This document shows positions 33,166 through 46,015 of a stretch of DNA of 64,000 nucleotides, piece after piece. Position numbers and translations under genes: made by a program. The DNA is from Terebella lapidaria (lineage: Eukaryota; Annelida; Polychaeta; Terebellida; Terebellidae), in assembly GCA_949152475.1 (NCBI GenBank), contig OX424564.1:6448001-6512000 (forward strand). Reading direction: 5' to 3'. The notes beneath the pieces are model-generated. The model was not told where the DNA came from, did no database searches, and was given only the letters and a program-made list of their open reading frames with translations. Numbering within the stretch: position 1 is the first letter of the stretch; each line of letters starts with the position of its first letter.

Positions 33166-36100
33166 CGAAATACCAATTGTGGGATCCACATGTTTTCACC
33201 AGATGCATATTTGAATTCATCTACATGTGCTTCCCATGTCTATTTCATTTAATTTATTTTTGTGCTCATGGAGCAATGGCAGGAGAACAACTTTCCAGTT
33301 CGATATTTTAAGACCATTTTAAGTCATATTTGTTATTGAGCCAAAAATACACAGACATAACAAATAGCTGGAAGACCAGACTACGATCACGAACCAAGGT
33401 AATTTATACAAAATTACAAGTTTTTTATAAAAAAAACACGACATGTCATTAGGATAACCGACTAATAATGTGATAAGAGAAAACACATTTGTCTAGCGCA
33501 GAACAATCCTATTTCTGGACTGTACTGATTTTAGACTGTAACAACGACCGGTTAAACCTTAAAACACACATTTGTCTAGCGCAGTTAGTTTATTTAGCGG
33601 ACCACAATATTCAGATCTGATGTTAGAAAGTTGTCATTTGACGTATTTATGGAAATCTATGTAATATCATTAGTGTTGGTGTGTTGCTATCAGTGCAATC
33701 GATTATTACTTGCCTTGGTATTATGTAATTTCGAATTATGCCTTTCAAGTAGACTCTAGCCGTGGTCATGTGGTTGCTTCGTTTATGCTGATTGGAAATT
33801 GGACAACAAACAATGTTTACATACTGATTCTGAGTGGACTAGAATTATCCATAAATATTTCATCGACCTGGACAGCATGCATCTTTGTCAAAAACATAAT
33901 ATTGCATATATTATATATAATAACATCTGCTGTTGTCTGAATCTGTCACGTAGCAACATATAAGAAGCAGAAAAAATGTTGTGAATAAAACTGTACCTGT
34001 AATATTGGAATTTCGATGATGCTTATGAGAGCGATTATTTGCTGTTGTAATCCCTCTAGAAATGTTGCGAAAACAAACATTCTCCCAATAATGGTGTGTC
34101 TTGCAAATTTCTATCCTGAAGCATCAAATCGTTTCTATGACAAAAAAGGTTTGAGCCCCTCAAATAGGAAAATATGTATCAAAATATTACCAACAACAAG
34201 TAACTATCGACCAGAGAAATTACAGGAACAACCAATTTAAACAATAAAATTGACGTTGTGGTAGTGAGTGAGCTGTGACATCAGGCATACGGCAATTTCG
34301 CAAGTTCTATGTACATATATTCGCTCAAAATGCCATAACATTTAGCAGAAGAATGGGTTCGAATCCCTTTGCGCCAGTGGCAGCAACATATAGGTGACTG
34401 TCTATGGACAGTGGTCGGAAAGTGGTTCCAGGCGAAAAAATCGTGGAAATAATTGTAAAGCGCTTCGAGAATGTTGGAAAATGTTGTAAAGCGCTATATA
34501 TGAATCTACAATTATTAAATAACCGGGAACCTATATGCTGTTCACTTTGGTGAGAAGAATTATCAGATTACTTCTGCGGAATACAAGAATTCGCCTTCAT
34601 CCCTGACACAGGGATGTGCTATTTGTGTATCTGTAAACTTCAAGCGGAATCATATTAGCATGACAGTAACAGTCTAACGATATTATTCCAGCAATATGAT
34701 ATCACTTGCCAGTGTTCTATGCTTCATATGATTGTTTCATGCTTTATTGAAGAAAAAAACTGACGGGATGTGGCAGAAAAAAGTACTTGTTTCAATGTAA
34801 AACTCTTTGAGTTGATTTCAAATCAATATGGTCCTGAGATATAAATAGATCCATATATTGCCTCTTATATGGGACAATAAATTCCGTTTCCCCAATATAT
34901 GATTATCCCAGAATAAACCATCCGAAATGTTGTTTTAAGTCCATCAAATTTGTCATAATCTTATTGACTATCTGATGGACAGTGACCACTCAGGGAACGG
35001 GAACGATATGATATTGATATGTACATGCACCATCTTCAACCCATATTGATGATGGCAGGAGATCGCATCCGTGTTGCAAACACAAAAATTGTCATGCTTT
35101 TCATGCGTGCACACCAGACTCGGGACTTGCTTTGGGATTAAAAGGATGTTTTTTTTTTCCAAATGCAATTGTTCTAGTGTTTGTTGCTCATTTAATTCAG
35201 CAGAAATCGAGAGTTATAACAAAAAAAAAATGCGAGTATTGACTTTTATTGAGTTTGGTTTGGCATTATCTTTTATTGTTGGAATGTTGAATTTTAGATA
35301 TACTTTCCGAACAGCAAAACTTGAATTCATGGATCCAGAACAACTATCTATGCATCGTAGCTTATGAATACAACAGATAACCTTGTATCTTCAGAAATAT
35401 CATGTCGTTAATGTATTGATGTTCTGCAATAATGCAAGGCCTGCAGCCAATCATTGTGGTCAGGGTGATTCATCTCTAATTCCAAGGCCAACCAGAGAAT
35501 ACAACACAAGCTTGGATTTTTGCACCTTGTGATTAAATCCAATATCGCGTGTAATTTCTCCGGCATATATCACGGCCCCATCATCCATGATACGATGATC
35601 GCAAGTCACGTATGTGCCCCTTGGCTCTTAAAATCATATACTCGAGACTTACTGTTTTGGAGTATCTGTAGTCCCACATTTGTAATATGAAGGGAGAGAG
35701 AGGAAGCAGTTTTATTTTATTGTGCCCTGATTTTCTGGCCACTCTCTCTATTATAAGAGGATAAAGACCTGATTACTTTCTCTACCATCTATTTTGCGAT
35801 TATTATCATCAGTCGAATCAATACAAATGCGCAACTAATTTACTAATAGGCAGATAGGATATAAAAAATAAGGAGATGATGGTACAATGAACATAAATCA
35901 ACTAATTAGCACCGAAAGCAAGTTGTGTCACCGAGGTTGATTAAAGTCATATTCTGTTGTTCCTTGATGGTGAGAAATCTCCCACACTTCATTGCAAAAC
36001 AAGTGGGTGGAAGTGCTCAAATTTGACTTGCATGCAAAAGTGCTGTTTCATGGTTCATCTTGATCTGGATTTATGAGATGTGAAATGTATCACGATTGTA

Positions 36101-36404
36101 TTCGTCCGGGTGATTGACCAGTGAGATTGTTTTTAAAAAGTTGTATTTCCAACTATTAACAGGCCTTAGGTTCAAATAGCCTTAGGCTCCTGCTATACGA
36201 GCATGGCGTGTTATCTGTTGCTTAATACCAATAGCTTTGCTATTCTCTACCACCAAAGACAAAATCTCACACTCGGCTGACTGGGTATCTGTGTTATTAA
36301 AAGAAAATATTTAATACCATTCTGCTCATTATACGGATTTTCACAGTGTACTTCGTGGATTCTGTCTTGAATTATGAAATGTCTGGTTGTCGAATTCAGC
36401 CGTC
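33166..36404 (-). other. Duplicated module U2, A2 copy
   Basis: Collinear with 12,310-15,540. Holds the 'SIIE' segment at 33,920-34,100, a SINE-like insertion at 34,360-34,530 and the 'ACDH' segment at 35,480-35,610. Frames match A1 but carry independent indels. No complete gene. Confidence 0.45.
34360..34530 (+). repeat. SINE-like insertion (A2 copy)
   Basis: B-box word gggttcgaatccc at 34,364-34,376, then 'gactgtctatggacagtggt', ending 'aaagcgctatatatgaat', a CR1/L2-type tail. No full tRNA cloverleaf can be folded, so this is tRNA-derived at most. Confidence 0.45.
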
Positions 36405-37790
36405 CGATAGGGGCAGAGGGTATTATAATTGGGTCTGTCCGTTTGTATGTCTGTCTCCCTGTCTGTCTGTCCGCGCGCATATCTCAAAGGAGAATGGTCC
36501 GATCAACATGAAATTTATAGAGATGAAGCGGTATCTCAGTGGCTCGGTCCTCCTCGAATCTGGTCAAAATCGGACAAAAACTGTTGCCATGGCAACGGAA
36601 AATGTAAAAATCAATATTGACCATAACTTCGGTTCTAATCAAGATAATTTTTTCTAACTAATTTTGTATTTTTCTATGGCCAATTCCTGATCATCTGATA
36701 TATAGCCCGTGGTCGTACGACCAAAACTCTCCATTATCGCCCGATGTCGAAAAATTGGGGGTCACGGTTTCGATTTTTTTGGCCAGCGACGTTTCAGTGC
36801 AAATGTCTGCGCTCATAACTCAAAGGCAAACGGTCCGATCGATTTGAAATTTATAGGGCAAGAGTGCTATGCTGGTGGCTCAGTTTCTCTAAAATTTTGC
36901 CAAAATCGGATTAAAACGGTTGCCATGGCAACGGAAAAAAAATCACATAATTGGCTCTAACTCCGGTTCTACTCGATATTAATTTTCCCAACTATTTTTG
37001 TATTTTTCTTTGGCCAATTCCCGATCGTTTGGTGTACGATTGATGGTCGTACGACGAAAAATCTCCATTATCGCCCGATGTCGAGAAATTGGGGGTCACC
37101 ATTTCGGTTATTTTTGGCCAGCGATGTTTCCGTGCAAATGTCTGCGCTCATAACTCGAAGGCAGAAGGTCCGATCAATTTGAAATTTATAGGGCAAGAGT
37201 GCTATGGTGGTGGCGCAGTCTCTCTAAAATTTTGCCAAAATCGGATGAAAACGGTTGCCATGACAACGGAAAAAAGAAAATCACATAATTGGCTCTAACT
37301 CCGGTTCTACCTGATATTAATTTTTCCAACTATTTTTGTATTTTTCTTTGGCCAATTCCCAATCGTTTGGTGTACGACCGATGGTCGTACGACGAAAATT
37401 CTCCATTATCGCCCGATGTCGAAAGATTGGGGGTCACGATTTCGGTTATTTTTGGCCAGCGACGTTTCAGTGCAAATGTCTGCGCTCATAACTCAAAGGC
37501 AAACGGTCCGATCGATTTGAAATTTATAGGGCTGGAGTGCTATGGTAGTGGCTCAGTCCCTTTCAAATTTTGCCACAATCGGGTTAAAACGGTTGCCATG
37601 GCAACGGAAAAAAGAAAATCACATAATTGGCTATAACTCCGGTTCTAATCAATAATAAATTTTCAACTTATTTTTGTATTTTTCCTTGGCTAATTCCCAA
37701 TCGTATGGCGTACAACCGATGGTCTTAGTATCGCCTAATTTTAGTTACTAAATCTGAAGGGCGAGGGTCTGCAATCTCTGATTGTCTCGT
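36405..37790 (+). repeat. Inserted tandem array of 337-bp units with RFX X-box palindromes
   Basis: Opens with gtctgtccgtttgtatgtct, then about three and a half units of 335-338 bp (landmark ccgatgtcga at 36,741, 37,076, 37,415). Each unit carries GTTGCCATGGCAAC, a perfect palindrome, at 36,583, 36,919 and 37,592, with one mismatch at 37,254. Open frames in the units repeat with the array (SVSLKFCQNR...) and are not a known protein. In A1 the site (15,533-15,545) is uninterrupted. Confidence 0.8.
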
Positions 37791-39774
37791 TCCCAATGTA
37801 ATACAGATTCGATTTCATACCCCAACGGTGCAAGAATGCTAACTGGCCACTTTTAGAAGTATTTTAATCGTTTCAAACAGTGGCATACATCGGGCGAACA
37901 GTCTGGCAGCACCTCAAACCAACTAAAAACTTGATATGCATAACATCTTGGCAACCATTGCCATGAACGGTAAGAAGATTATTGACATTAGTTCATACGA
38001 TACACTCTCATAAACGTGGCGTTAAGAAACAGTTTTATCACTACAATGTTTTTATATGCAACTACATGTACTGCCATTACGTCATAAAAATATGGTTTGA
38101 GGGGCAATTCTGCTCGCATTTATTTCACCTAGGTGTACGACTCTGTAAGCCAATTTACACCCAGTAAGAGGCTGAAGACGTGATGTCTGGCATGCGACTG
38201 ACGTTCTCATATCGAGAAATTACTACCCGTGCCAGTAGCAACTGTACTTCACAGTTATTAATCACTTCCCTAAAGAGTAAAGGGCCTAGCTGGTACCAAA
38301 TACCTGGTCCCAAAATTATCTTATTGAATCTGCCCAAATAAGCTTGCTTGTATTATTTTGATTTAAACGAATGACAAGGTGGCAGACAGATTAACACACA
38401 TGATTCAAGGGGGTGAAAAGTATTAAAAGGACAACACAACCTATCTTGGCCCAGTTGCTTTACCTACAAATACCCTTTCCATAAATCACATCCGAATTCC
38501 AGTAGTATTCTTGTTTGATTCGAGTAAGTGGATAATCAATAAATTAAAAAATTTTCAACATATGATTTTTTTTCAAAATAATGTTTTAACGAATTTTATC
38601 GAGTTCTTGATTATATTTTCATGTTGGACAAATACTACTTGACTAGAAAAGGTACGATCAGATAAAAAAAAGTGTACAATTTCCAGCTTCTGCCCATATT
38701 GGTGATTGAGTTGGGAGTATAAACGGCTGCAAAATTATTTCAACGAGGAAATTGTCTACCAGCTGCGAATTTCTCGAGTCTCCAAACCACTATCCCGCCA
38801 TCAATAAAAATATCCAACTGTTACTTCTTGTTACTTATCTAATTCCGCTGGAATCGACAGATAAAATGTAATACAAATATTGACTTCTGATGAGTTAGAT
38901 CCGACACTATCTTCACTGGTTCCAATATTAATTTCCCCAAAGTTTGTGTTCGAACAATGAAGAACGAACGAAATTCATGATCCAGAACGACAGACTAAAC
39001 CATTTAAATAGGATATCCTTGCACCTCCGAAATACCCTGTAATTATTGTATGGGTTCTACACAATAGGGATTAACCAGCGAATCGATGAGGATGATCCAT
39101 CGCCAGTTCCAAGGACAATGCAACACAGGAACGTGACGTCTCTCACCTTGTGGTTAAACTCAATATCGTGTGTAATTTCTCCTGCATATATCATGACCCA
39201 ATCAGTCATTTTAAGATGATCACAAGCCATGGATGTGCTCGGGAGGTCTTCACCTCCTACGCAAAACAACACCATTCATGGCTATATTACTGTAAAGGAG
39301 TATCTAAATGTTGTCCCACATTTGGAAAGGGCAGAGGAGATCGGGACCTGATATTGCCCCTGTTGTTATGGCTACTCTCTGTATCAAGAGGATAGACAGG
39401 ATTACTCTACCATAGATCTTTATATTTATAGCACACGCTGAATCAGTACAAGTGTCCAACTAATTCCCTAAATGACAGATAAGGTACATAACAAGAGATA
39501 ATGGTACAATAAACACAAATGAACTAATTAGCACTGGGAAACAAGTCGTGTAACTGCAGTTAATTGAAATCGACAGCTGATAGTCGTTGATAGTAAAGCA
39601 TGTCCACGACACGACACAACTCAGTGCAAAACTAAGGGGTGAAATATTGTACTGTTCTGTGGTTCAAGAAAATTTGTATTGCCGACAAGACTTTATTGCC
39701 GATCAACAGGCTCCAGGTTGAAATCCAGAACCCACTCACAATCATTACTTGTTATTTGTCCCTGCATATCATCA
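37791..39774 (-). other. Duplicated module U3, A2 copy
   Basis: Collinear with 15,560-17,520. Minus-strand frame 39,057-39,275 is the 'ACDH' segment (MTDWVMIYAGEITHDIEFNH). Otherwise intron-like. Confidence 0.45.
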
Positions 39775-39777
39775 GTC

Positions 39778-41630
39778 CTGATTTTGGACTTTGGCGGCCA
39801 TTTTCTCAAAATCTGTTCAGTAACTTTTTTTCTTTTTGATACATAACACTCCTCATATGTACTCCTATGACGTGTATAAGTTTCGTTGCGCTTGAATCGC
39901 TCAAAGTGGGTCATTTTGGCCCAAACTCGGCCCAAATGGGACTTTCCCTTGTTAAATTCTCCAATGCCTTATAATGGCACACATTATGCCTAATGAATCA
40001 CTTAATATTGAGATTAGAGACTAGGAATCAATTGTGGACATATAGGAGATGATAACCTTGAATTTGACCTCTGACCTCCGTTTCAAGGTCAGAGCACAAA
40101 ATGGCTTATATCTCGCTTATTATCGACTTTACAGCTTAGGAATCAATTGTGGACATAAAGGAAATGATATATGCTGAATATATTCTGATGAACTTGAATT
40201 TGACCTTTGACCTCATTTTCAAGGTCACAGGACAATATGGCTAATATCTCGCTTGTTATCGACTTTACAGCTTAGGAATCAATTATGAACATATAGGAAA
40301 TGATATATGCTGATTATTGTCATGACCTTGAATTTGACCTCAGCCCTCATTTTCAAGGTCACAGGACAAAAGGGCTAATATCTCGCTTGTTATCGACTCT
40401 ACAGCTTAGGAATCAATTGTGAACATATAGGAAATGTTATATTCTGAATATTGTCATGACCTTGAATTTGACCATTGACGAAATTTTCAAGGTCACAGGA
40501 CAAATTTGGCTAATAGCTCGCTTCTGATCGACTTTACAGCTAGGGAATCAATTATGAACATATAGGAAATTGTATATACAGACTATTCTCATGACCTCCA
40601 ACTTGACCTTTGACCTAAATTTCAAGGGCACAGGACAAAATGACTAATTTCTCCCTTATTATCGATTTCACAGCTTAGGAATCAATTGTGAACATATAGA
40701 AAATTATATATGCTGAATTTTGCCATGGCCTTGAATTCGACCTTTGACCTCATTTTCAAAGCCATAGGACAAAATCGCTAATATCTTGCTCCTCTGTTGA
40801 CTCTATGGCTTAGGAATCAATTGTGGACATATGGAAAATGATTTACACTGATTATTTTGATGACCTTGAACTTATATTCAAGGTCAGAGCACAAAATGGC
40901 CAATATCTCGCTTATTATCGACTTTACAGCTTAAGATTCGACAGTGAACTTATAGGGAATGACACAGCTGAATATTTTGGTGACCTTGAATTTGACTTGT
41001 AACCTCATTTTCCAGGTCAGAGAACAAAATCGTTAATATCTCGCTTATTATCGACTTTACAGTTCAGGAATCAACTGCGAACAGGAAATGATATATGCTG
41101 AATATTCTCATGACATTGTACTTGACTTTCGACCTCATTTTCAAGGTGAGATCACAAATAGCTAATATCTTACTTATTATCAACTTTACAGCATAGGAAT
41201 CAATTGTTGTTAAACTACAAATGATATATGCTGAATATTCTCGTGACCTCCACTTGACAATTGACCTTACTTTCAGGTTTCTTTTGACCTGATTTTCAAG
41301 CTGACAGGATAATGGCTAATATCTCACTTATTGACTTCATAGTGTGGAAATCATTGAAGGACATATGGGAAATGCTATACGCCAAATATTTTTATGACCT
41401 TGAATTTGACCTTTGCCTTCATTTTCAAGGCCACAGGACAAATTGCTTATATCTCTCTGTTTATTGAATTTACAGCTTAGCAATCAACTGTGGACATGAT
41501 AATATGCTTAATATTATATATGCTGAATATTCTCTTGACCTTGAATTTAACCAGTGACCTGGATAACATCTAAAATATGAAACATATATTGTCCGGTAAC
41601 CTATCTTTGGCCCTTGGCCTATTTTTTTTA
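39778..41630 (+). repeat. Inserted array of ~115-155-bp units rich in TGACCTTGA
   Basis: About twelve units marked by 'aggaatcaattgtgaacata' near 40,024, 40,139, 40,275, 40,411, 40,547, 40,679, 40,811, 41,055 and 41,193. The left end resembles 9,910-10,030; the right end TTGTCCGGTAACCTATCTT (41,588-41,606) equals the right end of the 9,729-11,190 element, so it belongs to the same superfamily but lacks the left hairpin. Non-coding. Confidence 0.75.
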
Positions 41631-41639
41631 TTGTGAATC

Positions 41640-43866
41640 AGGTTTGGTTCATATTCAGTTTCATATCTCATCTCGCGAGAATGGTTGCTAACTGAAATCT
41701 TCTCAAATTGTCTTAAACGTTTCAGGCACTGATGTATATTCGGCGAATAGCCTGACAGATGCTTAAGTCAATATGCTATCTATGGATACGCTAAACCTCC
41801 TTATTATCATAGTCTTACATATACCTTACTCAAGCCACGTAGATGTTTAATGACTGGACTAGATTTTTCGTGAACCAGAAGTGCATTCGGTAGCCAACTG
41901 TAGGGTGTAATAACATTGTATTTCAGAGTACTGTCAGCGAGACCGAAGTAATTTTATTGACTTGTTTGTGTCAACTAGTCAGTCAATGTAATTAGGACAA
42001 TGGAGTTCTCGTGTTCCAAATACTCGTAATACAGTTCAGCCACCCCACGCTATTTTCCATGGTTTGTGTTCGAAATTGATCCATCAAGAAGATGGAATGA
42101 ATAGCGTTTGACACACAGTACGAATGTGTATATTGTTATCTTGGATTGAACGATGAACCATGTTCCTAACATTTCATCGGTCAGCACAAACAAAGGTGAA
42201 TGCAATCCAGCAAACCTGATTTAGGGATAATTCAGAGTCGAAATATGTGGGAAGAACACCAGGAATTTCTATCCTAATAATAACACTTTTGAAGCATATA
42301 CCGAGTACGCTGTGTTCGATTCACACCAGATTTTCTGTGTGGTATTCTGGGTCATGGTGTTATTGGTCACCATCGAAAATGATATTTGTTTTCATAACCC
42401 AAACAGTATGTACCATCAACTTCATACTGAGGTAAAATGATAGTGAGTGTTTTGAAAAATTTTGAAAATTTCTGTTGAATGCAGTATCTCGTTTATTACA
42501 TTGATTGATTTGTTATTTCAATGGAATCAGTGAAACTGAAACTATAACGTGCTGCTTAGAATGTGATCAGGGAATGGAAACAGTCAAATGTCCGGACAAA
42601 ACTCTATTGATAATTCTCTCAAAGGAAAATGTATTTAAAGCAAAATTGTTAGCGAATACAAAAGCAAATTCGCTGCAGCGCGTAACATGAAATCCAATTC
42701 TTTTGGATTTACCCCCATGGTGTGCTCGCCAAAACTACATTCCCGTGTTATGTGGTTCACATTTTAAACCGCTGGCCTGAATAAATATAGCGTATATGGT
42801 CTTTGTTTTATGGGAGCAAATATCAAATTTGGGGATTACTCGCGTTATCGCTTCTGTGTGTCATCCCTGCTCACACACACAAACGACCACAACCAGGGGA
42901 TTATTGGTCTAGGCTTATATATAATGCAACCTTATTACAGCTTCGTGATATTCATATAATTACAATGTTGTTATGCAACTACTGCCGTGACGTCATAATA
43001 ATATGGTTTAAGAGGATTCTGCCCACACCTCCTTCACCTAGAACACACTACTCTTTGTATCATTGATACTGTTTTTCTAAGACACCATGTGTTTGTCCTT
43101 CGATGGTGTCGTCCACGGTTTGTAAGACTTCGCGAGCCAATTAACACCAAGTCAGAGGCTTAGGACGTGATGTCTGCTATGCGACTGACAGTCTCCTATT
43201 TGGTGATTCAAACCGTGAATGCGGGTGGCAGCCTTTCTTCTCCGTGAATAATAGTTCCCCTAAATGCGAAACCGTCAATGACCAGCCTGCTCTTCAGTAA
43301 ACAGTGAAAAGCATTATCCAATTGAGCGAGATTTGTAATGATCGAATGTATTCGTTGATTCACATTACCACGAACAGTGTCAAGCAGACTTGCCCGAATC
43401 CCATAACTATCACCTCATTCGAACATAATCCTAATCAGAGAACAAATAATTTTAATACTCAAGGATAACTAATGTTTCCGATTCCAGATGTAACGATGAG
43501 TGGAATTAAGCTTGTTGATTGCAACGCCTGGTTCAATACATTTTAATGTTATCCTCGTGTACACAGTGAAACATAGTATCATAAAGTACAATTTATCGCG
43601 GAGTGTGAGACCAGAGAGACCATGATTTGACGTTATGATTTGCCGAGTAGATATCTCAGCGACCTTTTATAGAACTAGCTGATTCTATGATGACTAATAA
43701 CTCACAGTCCGCAAACTACTAACATGCAAATCACGCCCAAATCACATTCAGGTCACATCCAAAATGGCGAAAGCAACACAAAGGATCACGAACAAGGGAT
43801 TGTGGGTGTGTGATTACTTGAAATCACTTGTCTGGATGAAAGAATATTATAAGGTCTTGATTGTAA
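41640..43866. other. Duplicated module, A2 copy of 17,690-19,919
   Basis: Very similar to A1. Holds 60-bp core copy 5 (41,947), the 'RIEIPG' segment with a stop (42,205-42,345) and the CRE/TATA pair at 42,915-42,995. Ends at TAA 43,864-43,866, the left target duplication of the transposon. Confidence 0.6.
42915..42995 (-). promoter_or_regulatory. CRE + TATA promoter-like pair (A2)
   Basis: TTATATATAA 42,915-42,924 and TGACGTCA 42,988-42,995, same spacing as A1. Confidence 0.35.
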
Positions 43867-43960
43867 GGCCATGCCAAATAATAAAGTTGGTCGTTGGAAT
43901 CGCCGCCCCTAAAATTCAGATAGGCAAATAATAGTAAAAAAAATCGCCGCCCCTATTTTA
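43867..43960 (+). repeat. Left terminal inverted repeat and subterminal repeats
   Basis: TIR at 43,867-43,898, followed by the word AATCGCCGCCCCTA twice (43,898 and about 43,947), a subterminal direct repeat that could bind transposase. Confidence 0.7.
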
Positions 43961-44112
43961 CATCGCCGGAAAATAACGACTTAAATTTTTTTCAACCTAA
44001 CGGAGTTTTTATTCAGTGCGCGTTTCTAGATGTACTGATCGATTGGTAACTGAATGTCAAGGACGTCTGATCAGCCATGTGAAAAGTTGAAAGGAAAAAC
44101 GAAAAAGTCGTA

Positions 44113-44371
44113 ATGAGTTCTCTAAAGACTGTAGATCCACCGCTTGTGTATGTTATCGCTCGAATTGAGGGTAAACAAACTGTGTATTATCTGCCTGGGA
44201 ACACAACGTTCCAGGAATTGTATTGCAAAGCCACCGATGTGACTGGGCCTGGGGCAGTCGGCGATGCCAGTGCCACTGCCAGGTCTAACGAGGTTAGCGC
44301 CCGTCTACATGCCTTGGGCAAATTCGACCCAGACTCTGGGGTAATACACCAGTTTACAGTTTGCCAAATAA
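44113..44371 (+). CDS. Possible first coding exon of the transposon gene
   Basis: An ATG 246 bp inside the left TIR opens 87 codons: MSSLKTVDPPLVYVIARIEG, then KQTVYYLPGNTTFQELYC, ending FDPDSGVIHQFTVCQI just before AG|GTAAAG, a good splice donor. Its composition is more GC-rich than the flanks, like the exons at 49-52 kb. Phase does not fit directly onto the exon at 49,151, so further exons would be needed. No domain recognised. It could be a chance frame. Confidence 0.4.
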
Positions 44372-45290
44372 GGTAAAGTTCGGGTAAACAAACCACACGT
44401 GCATCAGCACGACAGCAGCAGTTTTATCTGTCAGAGTAAACCAGTGTGAATACTGTACACGAATAAAAACTCATATATTTACAAGCCCACCCCTTGAACA
44501 CCCTAGATTTCTTCCTGAAGAAAGAAAACATTTCTATAAATTTATTGAACCGAATGACAAGTTGACAGCTGCAGGACCATCCGAGGCTATGATGTCTGAT
44601 GGCTGCCATTTCAATTCTCGCTACCTCGGGGGAGAATGAGCAATGCATTACACCGAAATAACGATGCAGTTTAGCAACTGTGATGCTAAATAAAATATTT
44701 TGTGCCGCACATAAACGTCGAGATTCTAAACTTTAATACAAGTCATTGATTTGGTGAATTGATTGGTATTATTGAGAGACTATTTGTATCTTCATAATCT
44801 GTAGGCCTATCAGTCTGGTAATTAAAGTGATATTGGAGTAAAGTTATGAGTTTTTTCATACATTTCTGATCGAACGGAAAAAGCATGATAGTTATATATC
44901 TGCACTTGTATGCCCAAACAGACTCCCCTTTCTAATTGATTTCGTTGGAGTTTCTGGTGGAGATATTTTGATTTTGTTTACAGTAACATCATTCTCCGTG
45001 CTTTGTATCTCTTGATGCAATGCGATTGCAGCTTACTCGTATATGTCTGAGCTAATCGAGCTTGAAATGGGTCAAGTCAGAGCTAACGGCGCACAAAAGA
45101 AAAGAAAAGCCGCTGCTTGTATTGTCATATGCTTCAACATCATCGTTTATCCATCTGATCAAGCGTAATTTGATTTGTAACCCATTTTTCTGAGACCACA
45201 GGCATATATGTAATTGATTTGAAAAAATAGTTTTCCTGCCAATATCACTTGTCGACTTTTAAATGTCAAAAATATCTGAACAATTCGAGA
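44372..45290. other. Transposon interior with diverged copy of the 8.4-kb segment
   Basis: 44,855-45,255 aligns with 8,345-8,715 (catttctgatcgaacggaaa; gtttctggtggagatatttt; actcgtatatgtctgagcta). The minus-strand peptide VNKIKISPPETPTKSIRKGS matches VNKFKRSPSGTVTSVKKGHL of the 27.0-kb copy. It is possibly captured host sequence. Confidence 0.55.
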
Positions 45291-45299
45291 TGTGCTAAA

Positions 45300-46015
45300 T
45301 ATGCTCCAGTACTACTGGGGGCATAGGGAGACAGGCTACATATTGTGTGTGGCGATTTTGCCCAAAGATCGCGGCAGGTGATTCTTTCTAAATACGCTTG
45401 TTTCTGGCCTTGTTTTGGACGCTTCTGTTCGGAGCATGTGCGCTGCTTGGCAATGCCCTCTAACTCTCTCGCTCAGTATGCTGTAGAAATGGTCTTACGT
45501 CACTTCTCTCGTTGTTCAGTGGAGTTGTCTCAGAGCTGAACAAGGCTAGAGAACGACGGAGGGCTCAGCCATGAGCCCTACGTCCTCACTCGGCTAAGGC
45601 CCGCGAGGGCCCTGGGGACAATATCCATAGGGGGCTCAGGTGGGAAAGACCTTGATGACTCGGGGGTGTACGCCCTCAGGATCACCGGCCTCCCACCTAG
45701 GATGGTGCAACACAGGCTCTGGCGGACCGTCGGGCTGTCCGGGGTTCCAATCCCCCGTGGCAAACCGCGGCAAGCCGGCCTTGCAGTTAACACCACGGTG
45801 ATGATCGTGTATCTGTGGGGTCCGCATGACTGGGCTCGCAGGGCGGGCTGCTCCTGGTTAACGTTCCGTAGTAAATACTGCACATGCAGTGACCCTCGGT
45901 GAGCGGACTATCTGCGAGGATCTGAGGATAGCGGGTGCGCGTTCACCGTGACCCACGGTGAGCGGCTTATCCACGAGGATCCGGGATAGCGGACGACGTC
46001 AAACTTTACATGTGT
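45300..46015. other. GC-rich block inside the transposon
   Basis: Markedly more GC-rich than the window. Ends with two ~60-bp tandem units (gtgaccctcggtgagcggac / gtgacccacggtgagcggct, about 45,890 and 45,949). Frames on both strands look coding-like by composition only; none shows a domain. It is probably a decayed nested element. Confidence 0.4.

Larger units (their letters stand above)
24761..43866. repeat. Segmental duplication, copy A2 (left part)
   Basis: Collinear with A1 from its first bases. It continues beyond the 9.75-kb transposon at 53,619. It contains the inverted-frame segments described for A1 at matching places and extra insertions at 29,409-30,494, 36,405-37,790 and 39,778-41,630. 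Confidence 0.85.

Noticed and set aside
34360..34400. tRNA gene at the gggttcgaatccc word
   Set aside because: Only a B-box-like word is present; no A box, anticodon arm or acceptor pairing could be found. Kept as SINE-like.
36346..37636. Plus-strand frames in the 337-bp array as a repeat protein
   Set aside because: Each unit restarts its frame and carries stops; this is the tandem DNA read in translation.
45578..45902. Protein-coding genes in the GC-rich block on either strand
   Set aside because: Overlapping frames on both strands are expected in GC-rich DNA with few stops; no domain is visible.
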